A stretch of DNA of 32,987 bases from DATBDE01 sp036270095 (GTDB lineage: Bacteria > Actinomycetota > Thermoleophilia > Solirubrobacterales > Solirubrobacteraceae). The position numbers were made by a program, and so were the translations under genes. Location of the stretch: NCBI GenBank assembly GCA_036270095.1, contig DATBDE010000035.1, positions 1 through 32,987 on the forward strand. The letters run 5' to 3'. The notes beneath the pieces are model-generated. The model was not told where the DNA came from and searched no databases. It was given only the letters and a program-made list of their open reading frames with translations. The number at the start of each line of letters is the position of its first letter. The first letter of the stretch is position 1. Shown here in pieces: positions 15,129 through 22,198 of the stretch.

Positions 15129-15719
15129 TCAGCGGCAGTCGACGTTCACGTAGCCCGACCGGAACGGGCGCTCCTGGCCCGAGGCCGGGTCGTACGCGTG
15201 CCGCCACACACAGCCGGTGTCGTTCGTGAGCAGGTGGATCGAGACCGAGGTCTCGGCCGACGTCGTGCGCACGCGGTGGATGTCGTCGGCCGGCGGGATC
15301 AGCGCGTAGAAGTCGCCGGGGCCGAGCGCGCGGCGCTCGCTCAGCCGCAGGGCGCCGTTCGCGCGGGCGAAGATCTCCTCGTCCTGGGTCCCGCGGTACA
15401 GGCCGACGAGGCCCCAGGCGAGGTGGTCGTGCACCGGGGTCTCGGACCCCGACGGCACGACCAGGCTGAACAGCGACAGCGAGCCGTCCTCGGCGCGGTA
15501 CAGCGCCCACTGGCCGATGCCCCCGCCCATGCCGCTCTCGGGCGCCGCCTCCTGGTAGACGGCGGGCAGCCAGTTCGGGTCTGCGAGCAGGTCGGCGAAG
15601 CGGGGGCGGATGCGCTCGATGGCGTCGGCGGGCGAGCTGCCGTCCGCGAACGCGGCGCGCACGTCGGTGATGAAGGCGCGCACGTCGGGCGTGTCGAGGA
15701 CGAACTCGTCGGCCGCCAT
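15129..15719 (-). CDS. Cysteine-dioxygenase-type cupin
   Basis: A 196-residue single-domain cupin. The first metal motif is SGSETPVHDHLAWGLVGLYR, with two His and a downstream GTQDEEIF. The second half has GPGDFYALIPPADDIHRV, providing the third His. This arrangement matches the cysteine dioxygenase/predicted metal-dependent DSBH family that oxidises small thiols with Fe(II). An N-terminal helical part (TPDVRAFITDVRAAFADG to ADLLADPNWLPAVYQEA) is typical. Whether the substrate is cysteine or another thiol cannot be seen. Convergent with the hexapeptide gene (1 bp apart) and 19 bp downstream of the drrB-like gene, so perhaps the tail of that operon. Confidence 0.8.
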   Translation of the reverse strand: MAADEFVLDTPDVRAFITDVRAAFADGSSPADAIERIRPRFADLLADPNWLPAVYQEAAPESGMGGGIGQWALYRAEDGSLSLFSLVVPSGSETPVHDHLAWGLVGLYRGTQDEEIFARANGALRLSERRALGPGDFYALIPPADDIHRVRTTSAETSVSIHLLTNDTGCVWRHAYDPASGQERPFRSGYVNVDCR

Positions 15720-15738
15720 GGCGCGATCGTACGCGGAT

Positions 15739-16543
15739 TCAGGCGTGGCGGAACGCCCGCACCGACAGCGGCACGAACACCAGCAGCAGGCCGACCAGCC
15801 AGGCCAGCGTCCCCAGCGCCGGGCCGAGGGCGTCGCCGTGCCCGATCGTCAACGCGCGGGCCGCGTCGACGACCAGGGTCACCGGGTTGGCGTCGGCAAA
15901 CGCGCGCACGACGCCGGGCATGGAGTCGGTGGGGACGAACGCGGAAGACGCGAACACGAGCGGGAAGACCCAGATGAATCCGATCGACTGCGCGGTCTCG
16001 GGATCGCGCACGGCCAGCCCGATGGAGGCGCTGATCCACGAGAACACGTAAGCGAAGGCGAGCACCAGCACCACGGCCAGCGCGACCTGCCAGGCGGGCT
16101 GGCTTGGGCGGAAGCCCACGGCCACCCCGAGCAGCAGCATGAGCACGAGCGTCAGCGTGTTGACCGCGAAGTCGGCGGCGGTGCGGCCGACGAGCACAGC
16201 CGAGCGGGCGATCGGCAGCGAGCGGAAGCGGTCGACCACGCCGGCCTTGAGGTCCTCGGTCAGGCCGAGGCCGGTGGTCAGCGCGCCGAAGACCGCGGTC
16301 ATGACGATGATCCCCGGCAGGAGGAAGTCGACGTAGCTCACGCTGCCGGTGTGGATCGCGCCGCCGAACACGTACCGGAACAGCAGCACGAGGATCACCG
16401 CCTCCAGGAACAGGTAGACGATGTACGTCGGCCGGCGCAGGACCTTGCGCAGCCTGGCGGACAGCCATCACGCGGCTGTCGGCGATGGTCTCACCGAGGG
16501 TGAGCCGGGCCCGTTCGGGCAGGGTGGCGATGGCGGTGGTCAT
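15739..16543 (-). pseudogene. DrrB-like ABC-2 permease, frameshifted near the N-terminus
   Basis: Starts at ATG 16543 (ATGA overlap with the ATPase stop) with MTTAIATLPERARLTLGETI and ADSRV. The frame must then change near 16468 to reach LSARLRKVLRRPTYIVYLFL and EAVILVLLFRYVFGGAIHTG. The remainder is intact: six hydrophobic segments, the ABC-2 signature region DLKAGVVDRFRSLPIARSAV, and SAFVPTDSMPGVVRAFADAN. Without the shift only a shorter product from GTG 16398 could be made, starting within membrane segment 1. Family role: membrane half of a drug/lipid exporter working with a DrrA ATPase, which is itself broken here. Confidence 0.7.
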
Positions 16544-16933
16544 GCGGCCTCCTGGGCGGGTGCGTCGTCGGTGGGGTGTCCGGTCAGGGTGAGGAAGACG
16601 TCGTCGAGGCTGGGCTCCTGGAGCCAGTGCGGAGGTCGCTGCATCGACGTCCGCGGCGTCGGCGAGGCGCACGCTGAGCACGCTGCCGCCGATCTGGGCC
16701 TTGAGCGCGGCGGCCGTGCCCTGGGCGGCGATGCGGCCGCGGTCGACCACGGCGATCTCCTGCGCGAGGCGGTCCGCCTCATCCAGGTAGCGCACGAGCG
16801 TCGTCTTGCCGGCGCCGTTGGGCCCGAGCAGCCCGAACACCGTGCCCGGGGTGATCGCGAGATCGAGGCCGTCCAGGGCGGTCACGTCGCCGAAGCGCCG
16901 GCCCAGCGCCCGGACTTCGATGGCGGGGATCAT
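16540..16933 (-). pseudogene. DrrA-like ABC ATPase with large internal deletion
   Basis: The start (ATG 16933) and Walker A are intact: IEVRALGRRFGDVTALDGLD and GLLGPNGAGKTTLVR. The next codons are YLDEADRLAQEIAVVDRGRI, which normally follow the H-loop region about 120 residues later. The Q-loop, the LSGGM signature, Walker B and the D-loop are absent. A further change near 16620 shifts the frame into the normal C-terminus EPSLDDVFLTLTGHPTDD, with ~35 residues of the accessory domain also missing. Only ~131 of ~320 codons remain. The product cannot hydrolyse ATP normally. ATGA overlaps with both neighbours keep the operon layout RHH - DUF4097 - drrA - drrB. Confidence 0.8.
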
Positions 16934-17784
16934 GCCGCACTCCTTCGGATCTTGATGTCGCCGTAGCTGGTGCGGGCGCGCACCTCGACCGTCTCCTCGC
17001 CGGCGGCAGGCGGGCCCGCCGTCTCGAGCGCGTTGTGGAGGTGGCCGTAGCGCGTGTCGAGGTCCAGCCAGGCGGCGGTGCCGTCGGCGATGCCGATCTC
17101 GACCGCGCCCATCGCGGTCTCCGCGACCACCGTCCCGCGCTGGACCGCGCCGAGGCGGATGGCGCCGTTGGCGCTCTTGGCCGCGACCGTGGCGCGGGCG
17201 CGATCGACCGCGATGTCACCGTTGGCCGCGCGCGCGCGGACGTCGCCGGCGACGTCCTCGAGGTGGGTGTCGCCGTTGGAGTTCTTGATCACCGCGACGC
17301 CTTCGATCGCGCCGGCGCGGACCGTGCCCGAGCCGGTGGTGATCCGGGCGTCGCCGGTCGCGTGGTCGAGGACGATCTCGCCTGCGGCGGTCGTCAGGTT
17401 GACGGCGGCGGCGCGCTCGACGTGGATGTCGCCGACGGCCGTCTTCAGGCGGCAGTCGCCGAGCGACCCGGTGCAGCGGAACGACGTCATCTGGCCCGAG
17501 CCGGTCAGGCGCGAGCCGGCGGGGAGGAGGATCTGGACGTCGACCGACCCGCCGTCGCTGAACGGACTGTAGGACGTCCAGCGCCGGGTGGTCTTGACCT
17601 GCAGGCGCCCGTCGTCGTAGTCGACGCGTGCCTGCTCGGCCGCGGTGACGTCGGCGCGCCGGCCGCTGTCGCTGGGGCGCAACTCGACGACCGTGTTGGC
17701 GCGATCGCCGGCGGCGACGCGGACGTCGCCCACGACCAGGTCGAGGACGGCCTCGATCGGTTCGGGGGTCGCGAACTCGGCCAT
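16930..17784 (-). CDS. DUF4097 beta-strand repeat protein
   Basis: A 284-residue right-handed beta-repeat protein of the DUF4097 family (putative adhesin-like). Short repeats recur about every 18-20 residues: GSLGDCRLKTAVGDIHV, AVNLTTAAGEIVLDHATGDA, VIKNSNGDTHLEDVAGDVRA, RAANGDIAVDRARATVAAKS, and VEVRARTSYGDIKIRRS. There is no signal peptide, so it is probably cytoplasmic, as is common in these actinobacterial operons. ATG 17784 lies 2 bp after the stop of the RHH gene; its own stop overlaps the ATPase start (ATGA). The conserved grouping with an RHH protein and a DrrAB exporter suggests a shared role, not yet defined. Confidence 0.85.
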   Translation of the reverse strand: MAEFATPEPIEAVLDLVVGDVRVAAGDRANTVVELRPSDSGRRADVTAAEQARVDYDDGRLQVKTTRRWTSYSPFSDGGSVDVQILLPAGSRLTGSGQMTSFRCTGSLGDCRLKTAVGDIHVERAAAVNLTTAAGEIVLDHATGDARITTGSGTVRAGAIEGVAVIKNSNGDTHLEDVAGDVRARAANGDIAVDRARATVAAKSANGAIRLGAVQRGTVVAETAMGAVEIGIADGTAAWLDLDTRYGHLHNALETAGPPAAGEETVEVRARTSYGDIKIRRSAA

Positions 17785-17786
17785 GG

Positions 17787-18305
17787 CTACCGCCCCCATC
17801 CCGTGTAGCGCCGGCTGCTGCGGGGGCCGCCCTGGTCGCGTTGCGTGCCGGCCGCGCCGCGATCGACGGCAGCGGCCGCCGCCCGGACGAGCCAGGCGTT
17901 GACCGACAGCCCCTCGCGCAGCGCGGCCTCCTCGACCCGGCCCTTGAGCTGGTCGGGGAGGCGCAGGTTGATGCGGGCCACCGGGCCCTCGCCGACCAGG
18001 GCGTCGCCGGCGGCGAGCGCATCCGCGTGCGCGGCCTCATTCGACGCGTCCGTCTCGGCAGGCGGGGACGTGACGACAAACTCCGGATCGCTGCCGCCGC
18101 GCAGCCGCAGCTCGACCGATCCGGGGGCGAGCTCCGCGGTGATCTCGGCGGCGGCGGACGCAAGCACGTCGAGCAGCATCAGCCGGACCGCGGCGTCCAT
18201 CGGGGCGGTGAGCCGTTCCGCGAGCGCGCGCGCATCGTCGCCCCCGGCCTCGGCGGCCACCGCAAGCTGCTCGCGCAGGGTGTTGATGTGGGGTTCCAGC
18301 TCCAT
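17787..18305 (-). CDS. Ribbon-helix-helix regulator (HicB-antitoxin-like)
   Basis: A 172-residue protein. The C-terminal part (about 110-150) is a ribbon-helix-helix DNA-binding unit: strand ARINLRLPDQLK, helix A GRVEEAALREGL, helix B SVNAWLVRAAAAAV. The N-terminal ~100 residues are helical and acidic with no clear family, followed by a basic Gly/Arg tail. Often annotated as a HicB-type antitoxin, but no toxin gene is adjacent, so a plain operon regulator is more likely. ATG 18305 is preferred to 18335, as MELEPHINTLREQL is the more natural start; no Shine-Dalgarno is present. Its promoter region carries 11-bp phased ATGGCA repeats, the kind of site RHH proteins bind. Confidence 0.8.
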   Translation of the reverse strand: MELEPHINTLREQLAVAAEAGGDDARALAERLTAPMDAAVRLMLLDVLASAAAEITAELAPGSVELRLRGGSDPEFVVTSPPAETDASNEAAHADALAAGDALVGEGPVARINLRLPDQLKGRVEEAALREGLSVNAWLVRAAAAAVDRGAAGTQRDQGGPRSSRRYTGWGR

Positions 18306-18359
18306 GATGGCATCATGATGGCACCACAATGGCACTTACTCAAGGCCAAAATGGCACGG
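18305..18359. promoter_or_regulatory. Phased 11-bp repeats, putative RHH operator
   Basis: ATGGCA occurs at 18307, 18318, 18329 and 18351, i.e. spaced 11, 11 and 22 bp, one helical turn apart. The units are TGATGGCATCA (18305-18315, a perfect palindrome around its centre), TGATGGCACCA, CAATGGCACTT, a degenerate fourth unit, and AAATGGCACGG (18349-18359). They fill the start region of the RHH gene and lie about 45 bp upstream of the divergent receiver-flavoprotein gene, so one array could control both. Binding is inferred from the known habit of RHH dimers. Confidence 0.6.
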
Positions 18360-18403
18360 AGTCGGCGAAACCGCTTGCGAGCAGGGATTGACATCCTCTC
18401 TGC

Positions 18404-20053
18404 ATGCCCGAGGAGCCCCGCCCCGCGATCGTGGTCGTCGACGACGAGCCCGCCGTGCTCGCCGCGGTGGCGCGCGACCTGCGCCGGGGCTTCGGCGAGC
18501 ACTACCGGATCCTGCGCGCCGGCTCGGGGCCCGAGGCGCTCGAGCTGCTGCGCGAGGTGCGGGCGCGCGGCGACCAGGTCGCGCTGCTGATCGCCGACCA
18601 GCGCATGCCCGTCATGGCCGGCACCGGGTACCTGGTCGAGGCCCGCACCGTCTTCCCGGACGCCAAGCGCGCGCTGCTGACCGCCTACGCGGACACCGAG
18701 GCCGCGATCGCCGCCATCAACGAGGTCGCGCTCGACTACTACCTCCTCAAGCCGTGGGACCCGCCCGAGGAAGAGCTGTTCCCCGTCGTCGAGGACCTGC
18801 TCGAGACCTGGCAGGCCGGCGCGGCGCTCGAGTCCGGGGGGGTGCGCGTCATCGGCCACCGCTTCTCGAAGGAGTCGCGCGAGGTGCGCGACTTCCTCGC
18901 CCGCAACCGCGTGCTCGCGCGCTGGATCGACGTCGAGCGCGACGCCGAGGCGCGCGAGCTGCTCGAGGTCTTCGACATCGACGCGGACCGGCTGCCCGTG
19001 GCCCTGCTCGAGGACGGGTCGGTGCTGGAGCGGCCGTCGGTGCTCGAGCTCGCCGAGCACCTGGGCGTCAGCGCCCAGCCGATCGAGGAGCACTACGACC
19101 TGGTCATCGTCGGCGGCGGGCCGGCCGGGCTGGCCGCGGCGGTCTACGGCGCCTCTGAGGGGCTGCGCACGGTGATGGTCGAGCGCGAGACGCCGGGCGG
19201 GCAGGCGGGCCAGTCGACGCGGATCGAGAACTACCTGGGCTTCCCGGCCGGCGTGAGCGGCTCGGACCTCGCGCGGCGGGCGACGAGCCAGGCGCGCCGG
19301 CTGGGCGCCGAGCTCCTGAGCGTCCAGGACGTCGTGGCGCTGCGGCCCGAGGGCGTGGGCCGGTTCGTGGAGCTCAGCGGCGGCAACACGCTGAGCTCGC
19401 ACTGCGTGCTGGTGGCCTCGGGCGTCTCCTACCGCAAGCTCGACGTGCCCGGGTTCGAGGCGCTGACCGGCGCCGGCGTCTCCTACGGCGCCGCGCCCGC
19501 CGAGGCGCGCTCGTGCTCGGACCAGCGCGTGGTGGTCATCGGCGGGGCCAACTCCGCCGGGCAGGCGGCGCTGTACCTCAGCACCCACGCCGACCGCGTC
19601 ACCATGCTCGTGCGCGGGCCGGCGCTGCAGGCGTCGATGTCGCACTACCTGATCGAGCGGCTCGAGACGTCCGAGAACGTCGACGTGCGCACGCAGACGC
19701 AGGCGCTGGCGGCCGAGGGCGACGGCCACCTGGAGGCGCTGCGCGTGCGCGGGCCCGACGGCGAGGAGACGCTGCAGGCCGACGCGTGCTTCGTGTTCAT
19801 CGGCGCCTCGCCGCGCACCGATTGGCTCTCCGGCGTCGTCGCCCGCGACGAGCGCGGGTTCATCCTCGCCGGGCCCGACGTGCCCGAGAACGGCTGGCCG
19901 CTCGGGCGCGACCCCTACGTGCTCGAGACCAGCGTGCCGGGCGTGTTCGTGGCCGGCGACGTGCGCGCCCGCTCGGTCAAGCGCGTCGCCAGCGCGGTGG
20001 GGGAGGGGTCGATGGCCGTCTCGCTCATCCACCAGTACCTCGCCGACACGTGA
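18404..20053 (+). CDS. Receiver / glutaredoxin-like / thioredoxin-reductase-like fusion
   Basis: A 549-residue three-part protein. Residues 8-130 are a response-regulator receiver: acidic pocket Asp13/Asp14, phosphoacceptor Asp65 in LLIADQRMP, Thr93 and Lys116 (LLKPW). Residues ~147-222 are glutaredoxin-like (VIGHRFSKESREVRDFLARN) without a CxxC. Residues 230-549 are a thioredoxin-reductase-type flavoprotein: FAD loop VIVGGGPAGLAA (235-246), NADPH loop VVVIGGANSAGQAAL (376-390), and GVFVAGDVRA (513-522). The redox CxxC expected near 361-366 is replaced by YGAAPAEA. It thus looks like a sensor or effector flavoprotein steered by phosphorylation. No DNA-binding domain. ATG 18404 has no clear ribosome site. 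It overlaps its kinase partner by 4 bp (GTGA). Confidence 0.9.
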   Translation: MPEEPRPAIVVVDDEPAVLAAVARDLRRGFGEHYRILRAGSGPEALELLREVRARGDQVALLIADQRMPVMAGTGYLVEARTVFPDAKRALLTAYADTEAAIAAINEVALDYYLLKPWDPPEEELFPVVEDLLETWQAGAALESGGVRVIGHRFSKESREVRDFLARNRVLARWIDVERDAEARELLEVFDIDADRLPVALLEDGSVLERPSVLELAEHLGVSAQPIEEHYDLVIVGGGPAGLAAAVYGASEGLRTVMVERETPGGQAGQSTRIENYLGFPAGVSGSDLARRATSQARRLGAELLSVQDVVALRPEGVGRFVELSGGNTLSSHCVLVASGVSYRKLDVPGFEALTGAGVSYGAAPAEARSCSDQRVVVIGGANSAGQAALYLSTHADRVTMLVRGPALQASMSHYLIERLETSENVDVRTQTQALAAEGDGHLEALRVRGPDGEETLQADACFVFIGASPRTDWLSGVVARDERGFILAGPDVPENGWPLGRDPYVLETSVPGVFVAGDVRARSVKRVASAVGEGSMAVSLIHQYLADT

Positions 20054-21453
20054 GCCAACCACCCGTCACCCCCGCCGACCTGCGCCCGGTCGACCTGTTC
20101 GACGACCTCTCCGACGCCGAGCTCGAGCCCTGGGCCGCGGTCGCGCGCTGGCACACCTACGCGCCCGGCGAGTTCCTCGCCCACGCCGACGAGGAGCCGC
20201 CCGGCGTGCTCTTCCTGCTCGAGGGAACGGTCCGAACCCTGCTCGTCCAAGGCGGCCAGATCGAGCCGGTGGCGCGGCAATTCGCGCCGACGTGGATCTA
20301 CGCCATCGCCGTGCTCACCGGCGGGACCGTGAACGTGAGCATGCGCGCCGAGGACGAGTGCCGGGTGGCGATGATCGCGCCCGACGACTTCCGCCCGCTC
20401 GCGATGGCCACGCCCGCGGTGCACCGGCGCGTGATGAGCCAGGTCGGGCCGATCACGCGCCGGATCACGGCGGCCGAGCAGCAGCGCGAGCGCATGGCCT
20501 CGTTGGGCGAGATGGCGGCGGGGCTGGCGCACGAGCTCAACAATCCCGCCGCGGCGGCGCGGCGCTCGGCGGCGCAGCTGGCCGAGGCGGTCGAGGTCGT
20601 CAGCGCGTCGGTCGGGCGCTTCGTCGAGGCGGGCCTCGAGCGCGAGGGGGCGGCCGGGCTCGTCGAGCTGCAGCGCGAGGCGGTCGAGCGCGCCAGCTCG
20701 CGGGCGGCCGTCGATGCCCTCGACGTCGCCGACGCGGAGGACGCGCTACTCGAGCGGCTCGAGGACCTCGGCGTGCCCGAGCCCTGGCGCGTGGCCGAGC
20801 CGCTGGCCGCCGCCGGCGTGGACGCCGACTGGGTCGAGCGCCTGCAGGCGCTGGCCGGGCCCGCCACCGGCGCCGCCGTGGCCTGGGTCGCGGCCACGCT
20901 GACCGTGCAAGGACTGGCGGTCGAGCTCCAGGACTCGACCGACCGGCTGTCCACGCTCGTGGGCGCGGTCAAGAGCTACTCCTACATGGACCGCGGCGAC
21001 GTGGTCGAGGTCGATCTGCACGAGGGCCTGGAGACCACGCTCACGGTCCTCGGCCACAAGCTCAAGCACACGACGATCGCCGTGCGCCGCGACTACGACC
21101 GCGACCTGCCGCGGATCATGGGCCGCGGGTCCGAGCTCAACCAGGTGTGGACCAACCTGCTCGACAATGCGATCGACGCGCTCGGCGACGCGGGCACGAT
21201 CACCATCACCACCCGGAACGAGGGTGATCGCGCGGTGGTCGACATCGCCGACGACGGCCCCGGCGTGGACCCCACCGTGTCCAGCCGCATCTTCGACTCG
21301 TTCGTGACCACCAAGGACGTCGGCGCCGGCACCGGGCTGGGGCTGGCCACCGCGCGGCGCATCGTGGTCGACCGCCACGACGGCAGCCTGGACTTCGACT
21401 CCCACCCGGGCGAGACCGTGTTCCACGTCAACCTGCCGCTCGGCGACGGCTGA
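20050..21453 (+). CDS. Soluble histidine kinase with N-terminal cNMP-binding-type domain
   Basis: A 467-residue kinase. Residues ~15-125 form a cyclic-nucleotide-binding (Crp-like) beta-barrel (LFDDLSDAELEPWAAVARWH, then YAPGEFLAHADEEPPGVLFL). The H-box is GEMAAGLAHELNNPAAAARR with phospho-His161. Between ~175 and 310 lies a long helical dimerisation insert. The ATPase has the N-box ELNQVWTNLLDNAIDAL (~362-378), G1 DDGPGVD and G2 GTGLGLATARRIV. No membrane segment, so it senses a cytoplasmic signal. The start GTG 20050 overlaps the stop of the receiver-flavoprotein, its likely phosphotransfer partner. The cNMP pocket's key Arg/Glu are not evident, so a redox or other ligand is possible. Confidence 0.88.
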   Translation: MSQPPVTPADLRPVDLFDDLSDAELEPWAAVARWHTYAPGEFLAHADEEPPGVLFLLEGTVRTLLVQGGQIEPVARQFAPTWIYAIAVLTGGTVNVSMRAEDECRVAMIAPDDFRPLAMATPAVHRRVMSQVGPITRRITAAEQQRERMASLGEMAAGLAHELNNPAAAARRSAAQLAEAVEVVSASVGRFVEAGLEREGAAGLVELQREAVERASSRAAVDALDVADAEDALLERLEDLGVPEPWRVAEPLAAAGVDADWVERLQALAGPATGAAVAWVAATLTVQGLAVELQDSTDRLSTLVGAVKSYSYMDRGDVVEVDLHEGLETTLTVLGHKLKHTTIAVRRDYDRDLPRIMGRGSELNQVWTNLLDNAIDALGDAGTITITTRNEGDRAVVDIADDGPGVDPTVSSRIFDSFVTTKDVGAGTGLGLATARRIVVDRHDGSLDFDSHPGETVFHVNLPLGDG

Positions 21454-21456
21454 GGC

Positions 21457-21828
21457 TCAACCGACCGCGGCGCGCAGGGCGTCGAGATCGGGCGCGCCGA
21501 AGACCACGCGGTTGCGCGTGGCCACGTAGACCAGGTCGAGGTCGACGCCGGCCCTGGCGATCTTGCGGGTCAGGTCGGCGAGGACGCCGGGCCGGTCCTC
21601 GACGTCGACCACGACGACCTCGCGCTCGCGGCTGACCGCGAGGTGGGAGATGGCCAGCGAGTGCCGGGCCGCCTCGGCGTGGGGGACGAGGATGTGGAGC
21701 TCGGCGCGCTCGCCCGGGCCGACGCAGGTGGCGGCGGCGATGTTGACGCCGGCGTCGCTGATCGCGGCGGCGACCTGGGCCAGCGCCCCGGGCGTGTTCT
21801 CGATGTCGATGACGAGGTCGACGGGCAT
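21457..21828 (-). CDS. Tandem ACT-domain protein
   Basis: A 123-residue protein made of two ACT modules. The first is DLVIDIENTPGALAQVAAAI with SDAGVNIAAATCVGPG (residues ~3-70). The second is VVVVDVEDRPGVLADLTRKI with ARAGVDLDLVYVATRN (~74-123). ACT domains bind amino acids or related small molecules and usually regulate an enzyme. No catalytic part is attached. ATG 21828 is 4 bp after the stop of the Cys/His protein, so it is the last gene of the seven-gene sugar operon. Its convergent neighbour is the kinase gene, whose stop is 3 bp away. A ligand-sensing role in the pathway is inference. Confidence 0.85.
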   Translation of the reverse strand: MPVDLVIDIENTPGALAQVAAAISDAGVNIAAATCVGPGERAELHILVPHAEAARHSLAISHLAVSREREVVVVDVEDRPGVLADLTRKIARAGVDLDLVYVATRNRVVFGAPDLDALRAAVG

Positions 21829-21832
21829 GCGG

Positions 21833-22198
21833 TCAGGCGGGCGGCCCGAAGGTCGAGCCGAGCCGCCGCGCCAGCTGCCGGGCCCGGTCGGTGCCGCGCC
21901 GGCCCGCCCACGGGTGCGGCCCGATCGCCCACGGGTGCCAGCCCAGCGTGCCGTACTGCTCGCGCACCACCGCCTTGAGCTCCCCCCGGTGCTCTCCGCA
22001 GGCATACCCCGTGGGCCCGTAGATCCCGCGCCCGTGCCACGTGAGCCAGCGGCCCGGGTCGGCGTCGACGTACTCGCCGTGACGGAGGTCGAGCAGCTGC
22101 CGCTCGAGGGCGACCTGGGTGTCGGGATCCGGTCGCGCACCGCAGATCTCGCATCTGAAGACGACCGAAACCGGCATCCACGACGCACCATAGGTCAT
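21833..22198 (-). CDS. Conserved hypothetical protein with Cys/His metal-type motif
   Basis: A 121-residue protein. An N-terminal CEIC pair (FRCEICGARPDPDTQVALER) and a later YACGEHRGELKAVVREQYGT give C-x2-C...C-x2-H, which could hold zinc. The middle has the strongly conserved-looking RWLTWHGRGIYGPTGYAC and the end GWHPWAIGPHPWAGRRG, rich in Trp and His. I know similar actinobacterial hypothetical proteins but no function. ATG 22198 overlaps the aminotransferase stop (ATGA), so it is coupled to it. Whether it works in sugar synthesis or is only co-transcribed is unknown. Confidence 0.75.
   Translation of the reverse strand: MTYGASWMPVSVVFRCEICGARPDPDTQVALERQLLDLRHGEYVDADPGRWLTWHGRGIYGPTGYACGEHRGELKAVVREQYGTLGWHPWAIGPHPWAGRRGTDRARQLARRLGSTFGPPA

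Noticed and set aside
17787..18305. Toxin-antitoxin module around the HicB-like RHH gene
   Set aside because: No HicA-like or other small toxin gene lies on either side; the gene leads a DUF4097/DrrAB operon.
18388..18393. TTGACA as a -35 for the receiver-flavoprotein gene
   Set aside because: It ends only 10 bp before the ATG, leaving no space for a -10.
18179..20062. 627-codon leftward open frame
   Set aside because: Antisense to the receiver-flavoprotein, whose domains are unmistakable. His/Arg/Leu-rich shadow.
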